Source: Amia ocellicauda (Eukaryota > Chordata > Actinopteri > Amiiformes > Amiidae). From it: a DNA stretch of 64,000 nucleotides. The DNA is taken from NCBI RefSeq assembly GCF_036373705.1, contig NC_089856.1, positions 28,926,298 to 28,990,297 of the forward strand. Reading direction: 5' to 3'. The notes below the pieces were generated by a model. The model saw only the letters and a list, made by a program, of their open reading frames with translations, was not told the DNA's origin and did no database searches. Below, in pieces: positions 48,564 to 59,200 of the stretch. The translations under genes were made by a program, and so were the position numbers. Within the stretch, counting starts at the first letter, position 1. Each line of letters opens with the position of its first letter.

Positions 48564-51420
48564 ATGTCGTCCTTCTTAATGCTGTGCCTTCTCTCGGCTG
48601 TTGGGATGCCTGTCACTAAAGGTAAGTTTCCCCTTGATATATTTCAATTCCATGACTGATTTCATATTAATCTTCAAATCTGTGTAGTATTATACCAAAA
48701 CAGCTGCTAAGTGTATGGATCTGTTTCGATCGTTTTCACAATAATTTGCAGTAAGGCTTAACGTAAGATAATGTGCTTTAATTAAACATAACCATTCCTT
48801 TAAACTGTCCAGTTAGGCACGTCCTAATGCCACCGATTAAATATGGAGACTTTTTACTGTCATTAACAATATAGTACTATAGCGATGTTAATAACAAACA
48901 GATAGCCTATTAGTTTCACTTTTACTTTTCGTTGGGGGAAATTAAATTGCTTTTTAGTGCAATGCAATTTAATATTTCTGTGCAGAAGTCACTGACTGAC
49001 TGATTGAGTTCAGTTGAGATATCAGATTTGCGATACTTATACTGAACTATCTTGATTATATGTGGATAGATGCTTTGGTGGGCGAGGTCCGGTGGGGGGG
49101 CACGTTTAAAGGGCTTGACAGTTTTCAGAGCCGTGCTAAAGATGACAACTCAAGATCCGTTGGCTGCCTTGATGGACAGACCAATAAATGCTTCGAGTTT
49201 CTGTAGATCCGCATCGCCATTGAGTTATTTAGCACTGGTCTGTCTCCACTGCGTTGGCACGACTGTTTCTTTTCCCAGGCACCTTCACCCTGCGCTATCT
49301 CTACACGGGCAGTATCGGACATCCAGACCAGTTCGTGGCGCTGGTGACACTAAATGGTACCCAGATTATGTCCTACGACAGTGGGTCAGGGAAGACTGTC
49401 CCCCAGCTGGACTGGCTCACAGAGGACTTGGATGTGAAGTTCTGGAGCGCTGAGAACCAGAGGAACATGGAACAGCAGCTTGTCTTTAAAAGGATGTCTG
49501 TGGCAATGCTGAGGAGCTTTAACCACACAACAGTTGGTGAGTGTGGACTTGGGAAAAGATAACTTAAACATTGATCTACATGGAACATTATTATCCTATA
49601 ATTTGTATTAAAATTTGAAACCTGGTGTGATGTATATGCCACATATGATACCTGGTTAATTAGGACAGTATATATTTAACCTTAAGTCACGAAAACAAAC
49701 AAAAACTATTATTATTATTCATTATTATTATTATTATTATTATTAATGTTATTATTAAAGGGTAATTCCAGACAGAGTATACATTAATTTAGTTTAATCC
49801 TCAGACATTGACAGTATCCCTTCTGAAGTCTCCATTTGTTTTTCAGATGGTCACAAGTACACACGTGTGTCTGAGTGTGAGCTGGATGGTAGCAAGGTGT
49901 CGCAACTGTCTGACCGCTTCTGCTATGACGGAGGGGATTTTCTGATCCTAGACCGTTTTGCGGACACATGGAGAGCAGCTATCCCACAGGCCCAGGGCAC
50001 TATACAGATGCTGGATGCCAGCACTGTTAGGGTAGACCTGGAGCAGGAGTGCATGGTGTTTCGGGAGACATTAACTCACCTTGAGGGAGCACCACTGGCG
50101 CAGCAAGGTAGAACAGTGTCCCCATGAGACAAACAGGCTCTGCAAAGAAAACTCACTGATAGCCTAGAACAGGGGGTTCTCAATCCTGATCCTGGAGGAC
50201 CGTGTACCCTGCTGGTTTTTAATCCAACCGAGCTCTCAATTACTTAATTGAACCTTAATTGAAGTAACAATCTGCTTACTTTTTAAATTATGTAATAAAA
50301 TAATTGGTTAGGTAATACATTATTTGTACAATTCTATATTTAACTTAAAACCCCTACTGTTTAAAATAATCAAAAGGCTCTGATTTAGGAATGATTAGTT
50401 CAATTAAGGGTTCAATTAAGTAATTGAGAGCTCAGTTGGAACAATAAACAGCAAGGTAGGGGTCCTCCAGGAGCAGGGTTGGGAATTACTGGCCTAGAAC
50501 TTGCAATTAGACAATACAATAAAATTATTGATTTATAAATCTCTTCACAATGAAAGCACTGTACAAAGCAACACATAAATATTTAACTGTTGTTCATTAC
50601 ATGTACAGATTAGAAGACTTTGAAACCAAGTTAAGGGTTTCATTTCTTAAGGACTTTAGCGGCAAGAATGTGTGCTTAAATTAAAGCCTGTCACTGCTGT
50701 GGGACCGAAATGCCATGGGTAACAACTTTCAGCTACTTTACTCATTATTTGTCAAAAACACCGGTATACACTTTAAAGTTCATGTCTGCATTTGTATTCC
50801 AGCACCATCATCGGTTACCTTTACAATTTCTGTGGTCCTGTTTACGGTTATGGTTTGCCTTGGACTGATCGTCATCAGCTGCGTGATTGCAAAGAAACGA
50901 GGTAAGGCGTTTCCCCGTTCAAGATGGATGCCTTGAATGCCCTGAAATCCCAGACTGGCCAGGGACATTTTGTGTTTGGTTTATTGTTAATTTGTTTCTG
51001 AGGTGATCTGGTTACTTAATTTAAGTGAGAACCTGTCTTTATTCGGACAGGGACTTATTTAGTTAATAAATGATAGATTGAATAATTAATTTTTCTCCTG
51101 TGAAAATGCATTTGGCACATTGTTTGGGAATCACTGTACACTAATCAGCCTGAACTTGTTTGCAGGTACTAATGGGCCTGGGTATATAGCAGGTAAGCAA
51201 CTGAAATGTGTAAATTAATGAACTTATAAATGCATATGATGAGTCTGTTTTTACTTGTCTATATTTCTTATAATTAATTGTTTTATGCAACTGGATTTTG
51301 TCTTGGGATTATTAACATTGATCCACAGCAGGCAGTACAGTGGAGTCTTACTGTCTTGCCACCGAGTTTGAGCAGAGTTCAATGGCGTTCAAATACACAG
51401 TAAAAGACAAAAATCATTAA
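48564..51420 (+). CDS. MHC class I-like molecule lacking the alpha-3 domain (candidate teleost H lineage)
   Basis: Type I membrane protein of the class I fold. Exons: 48564-48621 (signal peptide MSSFLMLCLLSAVG), 49279-49536 (alpha-1, residues 20-105), 49847-50107 (alpha-2, 106-192), 50803-50901 (transmembrane, about 197-220, then KKR), 51166-51192 (GTNGPGYIA), 51329-51420 (tail with SYCLATEFEQ and FKYTVKDKNH). 795 nt, 264 aa, phase 1 at all junctions as in MHC class I. Class I signatures: TFTLRYLYTG at the alpha-1 start, N-glycosylation site N101 (NHT) at the alpha-1 end, YDGGDFLIL, and the alpha-2 cysteine pair C116/C174. There is no immunoglobulin-type alpha-3 exon between alpha-2 and the transmembrane exon. 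Known teleost H-lineage molecules (as I recall the family) lost alpha-3 and kept a tyrosine-rich tail, which fits. An in-frame ATG also lies at 48537. Class I-like identity is firm; the H assignment and the exact tail are inferred. Confidence 0.8.
49697..49746. repeat. (ATT)n microsatellite
   Basis: ATT run with one interruption in the intron between the alpha-1 and alpha-2 exons of the MHC-like gene. Confidence 0.9.
50170..50491. mobile_element. hAT-type MITE with 8-bp target duplication
   Basis: 322 bp, starting CAGGGGGTTCTCAATCC and ending GGGAATTACTG. The ends are imperfect inverted repeats of about 90 bp (both arms hold cctggaggacc and gagctctcaattacttaatt). An exact 8-bp duplication, gcctagaa, flanks it (50162-50169 and 50492-50499). 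CAG...CTG ends plus an 8-bp duplication are the mark of hAT transposons; the element has no coding capacity. It sits in the intron between the alpha-2 and transmembrane exons of the MHC-like gene. Confidence 0.9.
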
Positions 51421-51708
51421 CATTGAGGATGTTAAACAGTCTAAAACCACCAAGTTGAAAACCTAAAACATGAACCCATTCCCTAAGTTATATTTTAACT
51501 TTTTTCTTAATTTTTAATTCAGGGAACTTTCACTTGAATGTCCAACCACCAGCTCATAGTTTTTAAACTTGAATACTGAATACTGATGCAGTTTAAAATC
51601 TGTGGTTGAGCACTACCCTTTAAACTGTGAAATATACTGACTGAAGATGGGACTAACTAGTTTCAGATTATTGTGATTTTGTATTAGAGTAAAGTTTTAA
51701 GGTGACTG

Positions 51709-51714
<6 letters not shown>

Positions 51715-51741
<27 letters not shown>

Positions 51742-51742
51742 T
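51715..51742. repeat. (ATT)n microsatellite
   Basis: About 28 bp of ATT just upstream of the alternative tail exon at 51766. Confidence 0.88.
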
Positions 51743-51765
51743 TTAATGTACGGTTCTTTTGGCAG

Positions 51766-51830
51766 GTCCTTTAGGGTCCCTGGGTGTCTATTATGCAGGT
51801 AACCAGAAGACAAATCCTGACATTGTATGA
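51766..51830 (+). other. candidate alternative tail exon of the MHC-like gene
   Basis: Good acceptor (ttttggcag) followed in the correct phase by GPLGSLGVYYAG. Its end (tattatgcag-gtaacc) can act as a donor at 51798/51799 or read through to GNQKTNPDIV and TGA (51828-51830). It resembles the small exon 51166-51192 (both begin G-GT and end TAT..GCAG-gtaa), suggesting exon duplication. It would be used if the exon 51329-51420 is skipped. Confidence 0.45.
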
Positions 51831-52881
51831 TGGGGCAAACAACTCTCCCTTCTGAAATGCACCGGCCTGCTATTCAGTCTCCAGAGGAGCCGGAGGGAAG
51901 GCAAAACTCCATTAGAACATCGCTGGACAATTCCACAGTCCCAAACATCAGCAGCAATATTTATTTACTGTGGTGCTTTTCATTAAGAAATGGTATTTAT
52001 ACCAATATTATTTGTAAATTAAAATATCTATTTGTCTGGTATAAGGAATTGCTAAACCTGTGTTTTCTTCATATTGTATTTCTATACATTTATGTGGTTA
52101 AAAGTATGTGAATAATTGTATAAAGTAGTGGAACAGAACAGGTTAATTTGTATTTACAATTATGGGATCACCTGGGGAGAGTTGTTTCAATTATTTTAAT
52201 CTGGACCACAGTGATCCAGGTTTGGAATCCAATGTGCTGTAATTTTTTCTTTTGAATTGATTTGAAATGCTTCTGCTAAATGTAAGACAGCAAAGCAATT
52301 TTATGAAAGAGCACATCACAAACTGATATATTTCTGGTCATTTGCCTGGTAAATGTTGAATTGAAACAAAGATAACCAAACATTCCAAATTGTAAAGATT
52401 GTAACCGTGGTATTAGTTTGAACTAGAGCTGTATTGCACATTGTAAAGTACTGTACTTTTTGCACACTAACTTCTGATTTATAAGGTTTTGTTGGGTATT
52501 TAAATGATCAAAGTCCTGCACCAGTTAAGCTGCAGAATGAGCCCTTATCTCAGTATCATGCTATGAAAGCACAGGATACAGTGACAGCTGGTGTCTTGTT
52601 AACCAGTAGCAAACTATCATTCATGACACTCATTTATCTAGCTAGGTTGAGCTTAGTTATTGGGCGCTAGTACCTTGAACATGGAAACGGCTTCACTGTG
52701 TGAATGTGTATTGAACTCGTATCCTCCTAATAATGAGTTGAACCACTGTTCCCTGCTTTTCTCTCCTTGTGTATAATGCACTATATTTTTATTACTGTAA
52801 CTGTACATTTATATTGCATTGTGAATGTCTTATAAAAGTCAGTGTTGACAGTTTGAAAGTGTGTTCATTTTTTTTTTAAAG

Positions 52882-52901
52882 ACCCAGATAAGCATGACTA
52901 G
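52882..52901 (+). other. candidate last tail exon of the MHC-like gene
   Basis: After a T-rich acceptor (tttttttttaaag) comes a short in-phase segment DPDKHD followed by TAG. Spliced from the donor at 51799 it gives a 251-aa form. Very short, so weak evidence. An AATAAA at about 53371 could end the transcript. Confidence 0.3.
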
Positions 52902-55900
52902 TGGTCATCTGGGAAAGCAGCCCTATGGGATCTTGTGATAAGACGCGTGATGTGCCAGGTAAAAGTTTCTCAATCAAGGTTTGATCTGCTTTCTGTGTGG
53001 ATTATGCTTTTCTTTTTTAGATACCTGATTAAATACAGTGTTCAGTTCAAAAATTGAGTGATAGTAATTCATTACATGTAAAATGTTTCTTAAAAAACAA
53101 ACAAACAAAAAAACAGCATTTTAGGTAACATTTTCAGTAGAAGTGACCAAATAACAAGGGGGAAAACAACCAGAAAGAAAATCGACAACAATTATGTTCA
53201 TATTGGTAAACAATCACAACTCTTCCTTTGTTTTATTTGATATCATTATTTATTCATTCATTTTACAGTCTTTCACTACAGCGGAATGCAAGTGGGGCTG
53301 AATCTTTTTCCAAATATCATGAATGTTTTATACAGCTTGGCTTCTTATTTCACCATGAAACAAATAATTGACAATAAAAACTGGGGAAAAAAGCCAATGT
53401 AATGTACTGAAATGAAAATTAAGTCCAATAATAGAGAGAAAAAATCACATTAGTAACTCCATAATTTAAAAAAGTAACCCAATTATAAACAATACAAATA
53501 AAATTAGCTCTGCAGGGACTACAGAAATATTTCGAAATATACTCAAGGGCTTCAGTCCCAGACCAATCAAGAAACTGATGTCTGATCACAGGATGTCAAG
53601 AATAAACATTTTACAATACACACATATGAAAGCTGAGTATTTTCGGTTATTTCTTCACAGTTCTATTCCACATCCTCGTGTGCAAAGTCAACAGCAGCAG
53701 AAGCCTAAGAATGACTAAATTAAAACTAAATGACCATCGCTAAGTAACCAAACTGGATTTGCTGATCATTTATGATCCACACTGTTGGTGCAGTGGTCAT
53801 ACTGGCACTATGTGGTAAGATGTTATGCAAGTCTTTAACCAAGAATCTAATGTCGGCCCCAAAAGTAAGCAAAATCAGAATTACACGTAATACCAAAATT
53901 TTGTAAACTTACAAGTGATGCACATGATTTATAGTAACTAGAGAACTTTCCCCATCACATCATCTGCAATCACCATCATGATTGATGGACTAACGAACCG
54001 GACAGAGCCTAACACTTTCACTATCCTTTACTAATCTCCCATTTTGTCTGACAGTTTAGCCAAATGTGACTTCTGGCAAGTCATGAAGTGAGAAGCTGGA
54101 GACCAAAGTGCTCCCGTGTCAAACAACCTGAGAGGTCCTATCCCAAGACTGCAAGTACCCGACCGACTGTTGGGAGAGCCCACTGTAACGGTATACTAAC
54201 ACAGCGCACATCAACCCACTAACAAAACAGTTAACGGCATTAGCTGGCTTGTTTGAAGGCATCAAGTTTCCATTTTGCTCACATTTACATACATATACAT
54301 GCATACAAAGGTTTATATACTGTATGTGTGCATATATACATATTAATATATATAAAATGTATATATATTGAAAGTAAGGCCAAGTCCACTCCCTCAAGCC
54401 ACCTTGCTCTTTCTCCCCTACTACACCCAACCTAACACCTAACCCACTGAGCAGACAATTTCCCTTACTCAGTGACACCATCTGCAGCAGAGAGGAATTT
54501 AAAAAAAAAGATTAGTTCCGAGTGAAAATGTAGGGTTTGAGTGGGAAAAGGAAAGTTAAAGATTTCCTGATCTAAAAAAACGTGCTCGTATACAAACTCA
54601 TGAACCCGCCACAGAGACATACAGATGCTGTGTACAGAATGTAAACAATGTTTTCAGATGCTCTCCATGGGTGGCTGCAGTTTGCACCACATAGCCAGAA
54701 GGTGGCACTACCAAGTAAGGCAGATTAAAGCTGAAGAGTTCCTTCGAAGGCAGCATACAATAGAGCAGTAAAAGTGAAGCAGCCTGGCACACCATGCCAC
54801 CCCCATGGGCACTGTAATACACTACACCAGGGGCACACATGGGGACAGGTGTCAGAGGCTCCGGAACTTGAAGGGAAGGAGAGGGTCAGAAGGCAGATAT
54901 AATTTACAACAAAATAAAGTACAATTACAAATGTTAAAATGAGCAGCCCTCCAAGAGCAGTGTCCTTTTCTTCCACTACTTCTGCAGCCAGGGTATTAAT
55001 ACATCTACCTTAGCCTCAGGGCGAGGAATATGGCCAGGCTAATACCGAGAGGTGCGTTTGTGTTTGGCCCATCTACTCTTTGGATGCAGTTGTCTCAGTC
55101 TTATGCTAGCGGTTTAGGTTAATGCAGCACAGCTCTTGGGGTCACTTTATATTTATTTAGAGTGTAAACCATAAAACTGGACAGCAGAGGTAGGAAAAGG
55201 AAAGACAAGGCTGACGTGACAGCTGGTTAAAATGCTCTCCCAGATTCAGCTTGTGTTGAAAAGGTTTCTGTATAACAGGAAGCAATTAAATAAAGTTTTT
55301 TTTTTTTTATTATTTCCATTTGGTTTAATGACACAATTCACAGTTAAAATTAAGTTTTAACAGACACACCCAGAAAAGTGCCAACAACACAGTAAGAGCT
55401 AGACATGGGAGAAATATGTAGACTACAAACCTGATGCACATTCAAGGATCCAGTGGCCCAAGATGCAACCTTCCCCTTTTTAATATTAGTCATATCATCA
55501 CTGCATCCACTTGGGTCTAGGAAATAACCCGGAATGCTTTAGTCAAAAGAACAAGAAACTCATTCCCTTTAAAATGTCACAGAATCAAACAAATTTGTGG
55601 TTTCCAAGCAGAGCTTTTTGTTTTAAAGACCCCCCATTTTCTATTCCAACTAGGACAAAGCTCAACCATATTAAATCACATCCTCTCCAGACACTGTGAA
55701 ATAACCCAGCACCCCCATATTAGATACATCTATTCTTTGGCAACAGGAAGATACAATGAGTTATCTTAACGGCAACAGATGTAAAAGAACCACAAAACAA
55801 GTGCAAGTTACACATCCTCTTGCGTTTCCCCAAGATTTTACTACTCCCAAATAATTTGTGAAGTTGGACGTGACCAAACAAAATAAAGTCTTGGAAACAA

Positions 55901-56281
55901 AACTCAAAACTTTCAGTACAATCACACCAAATTCAGAGGAACATAAATAAATATGCCTACTGTGTCAGCTAATAAGAAAAATGAGGAAAAACAAAAGGCT
56001 CTTCTACTCAGTGCTCTGTCAAATTAAAATGAAATGAGCGATACAGTAATGATACATAGGGGGAACTGTGGCACAAGTACACGGTCACCACACAAATATC
56101 CTCTTTTCCTCACTTTGTCCATCTCTCGATCTCAGTGATCCTCTTAAGATTCCAGCATTGTTGGTTGTATTTGTTTCTTCTCCTTCTACAAAAAACAAAA
56201 TAAAAATAAAAACAAAAGAGGTCCAGTGCTTAGAGGAAGCTGCCATCTCCTCTCGCCCCCTCGTCTTGGCCGGCTCCCACC
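52902..56281. other. convergent region: 3' UTRs of the MHC-like gene and ECE2
   Basis: AT-rich DNA between two genes running toward each other. No conserved coding sequence on either strand. AATAAA near 53371 (+ strand) may serve the MHC-like gene; the ECE2 3' UTR must begin at 56281 and run leftward, with its end uncertain. Confidence 0.5.
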
Positions 56282-59200
56282 CTACCACACCTCACAGCGT
56301 CGCCCCGTGTTCATGGGTGTCCCCACAGGGCACCCAAAATGCTTTGCAAAGTCTCTGGAGTTGGAGAGTGTGCCGATGACACGATACTTGGGAGGGCTGT
56401 GAGGGTCTGTTATCAGCCCCTCATGAGCACTCTCCGGGGTCCGCACTGAACACCACACCTGCGGCAGAGAGAGAGAGAGAAAATGGAGGCAGAAGGGGAC
56501 AAAGAAAGTGGAGGTCAGAGCAGTCAGAGGACTGAGCACAGCTACCACAGCTTACATGATGGTGAGCTCAGATTGTCAGAGATATTGTTTGTGTGTGCAT
56601 GTGGTGGTGTGTAGACAAGATTAAGGACGTGCCTAGTTGCATCACTGATATGCTGCAAGCCTTGAGAGAGCACAAGGACTCCATTTCCTTTTTTGAGCTG
56701 CTCAGTGCTGCCCCCAGCTGCCTCACCTGTGCAAACCCTACGAAGAAGAGCTGGTCGTTGGTGAGGCTGACTGCCGGCAGCTGCTTCTCCTCCCCGTTAG
56801 CCCGAATCCACGACTGGTAAGCCTGCAGCACAGACACAGACAGACGCATGATTCAATTCTCAACAGCAAGATCTGTGCACAAATCGGCAAAAGGTTTCTG
56901 CCCATTGTCTTTTTGCTTTAAAAGGTACTGGGATAAGATACCCAGAAGCCCTTACAGACAGATCTGAGAGTGCACAGATCACCATTCATGCTTTTCTGAT
57001 GCGTGTAGTTATATGAATCTGTTCAGTTTAACACTGAAGATTAAAAGGCATGAGAGTTAAAGCACTAAGTTTTCATATATTTTTTGAATGGGGATATGCA
57101 TATGCATTTAATGAGGTAATGCAAAATGAAGGGGCCTTTACAAAATTGGCCTGGGAGGGCATGACGCTCTTACATGATAGGCAGCTTTCAGCCCCCCATT
57201 GTCAGCAATGTTCTCTCCCAACGTCTGCTTCCCATTGATGTGCTCCCCGTTGATGGTGTACTGGGAGTACTGGTCTACCATGCACTCTGTCCGGTTCTTA
57301 AAGGCGTCCACAGAGGCATTCTGCCACCAGGGTCTCAGGTTCCCATCTTTATCATACTCTCTTCCTGTTATGAATCACACAACAATATAAAACAAAGAAC
57401 GCATTCACAATATACTGTGACAAAGCATAACATTATAGACAATTTCAAAAACTGTCCATTGGAAGGTGAAATTAACTCCAGAGGCGGGAGAGGTGCGAGC
57501 GAGGATGCAGACTGACCTTGGTCGTCGAAAGCATGCGTGAGCTCATGCCCCATCACCACTCCAATCCCTCCGAAATTGAGGGCCCTGTAGGGTGAGAGGT
57601 AACACCATTACCACACAGCGGCGCACTTCTGCTCAGTTTCCACTATGACAGAAACTACAGGTTCCTTTTCTTTTTCAGTTTACAGTACAGTAGTGAACTC
57701 TACTCAGTTCAATACAACAGTACGAAATGTGCCAGGGGGTAGCAAAGTACAACTTTACCCCGATAGAATGCTAAATTCAGATATAATGCGGTAAAGCAAC
57801 AATAGTTTCAAAAGTCAAAACACAAAGCCGAGCACATTTACAGCATTTTTAAATTTTCACTCCAGTCTTCAATGCATAAACAAATAGTTGTGTGCAAGTC
57901 TTAAAGTTATATCGTTAACAGTTTACATCCATCGATTACTTCATTTCAACCTTTACTGTAAGTAAAATCTCCCATCTCCAAAATGTTTTCAAACTATTTA
58001 ATAGTTAACAGTTCATATTACATAATCTACGTATAACCCTTGGCTAAGTGGCATATGCTCCCATTTGCTAAAATACCAAAATCGTACCAAAATAATTTTT
58101 AATAAAGAGTGTATTCTGATATTTTGTGTTTTGTATTTTCTAAAGCACAGATTTAGCAGTGTTTTGTACCAGTTTTGTTAATACACGGTTTTAACATAAA
58201 ATAAGTGTTGTAATTGAAGAAAAGAGATACATTTAAGCATTGTAAAACTTTTACTGCATACACCGTGTAAGCTCTAACAAAACTGATTTGCTGACTATTA
58301 ATACCTGAAATGCTCAAGGCCAAAGCAAGTAAGAGTTTTTGGTTCCCGAGGACCATGTTATATCGTGTTAGATGTACTCAGAATGAGGAAGTCTCAAAGG
58401 CACAAGAGAGAAAACCGATAACTCTGGCTTACTTGGGATGGTCTCTAGCATAGAATGGAGCTTGCAGGATTCCAGCTGGAAAGACTATGCCATTCTTGGT
58501 TGGCATGTAATAGGCATTGACTGTTGGAGGGGTCATGCTCCATCTGGGGGGAGAAAAGGGCACAGAACCAGAGTTAGGTCTGTTATTGAAGGAACTCCCC
58601 TTCTTATAGTGTCGGACACATTTTTACACATATTATCTCTTATTGTCATTGCAGAACACTCATTTCCTCTGAAATTTGTGCAAAATAATCGAGGGTGCAG
58701 TTTATTGGCATGTTACGGTGAGATTTAGTACAGTGTGTTATGGTAAAACAATGCAGTGGAGTGTGGCACTATTTCACAGAGCGGTGCAGGGGACTCACTG
58801 GTCTCTGTTCGGAGGCTTGCGGAGTTGGTCAGCCATCACCTTGGCTGAGAAGTTGTAGAAGTTCAGCATGTTCTGGAAAAAGTTGTCTTCCGAAACATCA
58901 TACTGAACAGAAAGAGAAAAAGATCATGGCAGCTTGTACATTTTCTTGAATCCCCTCCACTTTAATCCATGGTTTCAATGATGCCCCCACTATCATCTCC
59001 TGAATCGGCCGTTTGATTTGGTTGGATGCCTTTCAGGTTCTGTGATCTGCATGCTCCACTGCACTCTGTACTGCTTGAGCAGAAAGGCGAGACATATTTA
59101 CTTTTATCTAACCTTCATATGCCTGCCTTTGCCAATGGAATATAAAGCAGGTAACAAGCTTGGCATATGCTGCTGTTCTCTCACCCCATCATACACATCA

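Noticed and set aside
50108-50802. Searched for a hidden alpha-3 (immunoglobulin C1) exon in the MHC-like gene
   Set aside because: About half of the intron is the hAT-type MITE; the rest has no open frame with a C-x(n)-W-x(n)-C pattern or suitable splice sites.
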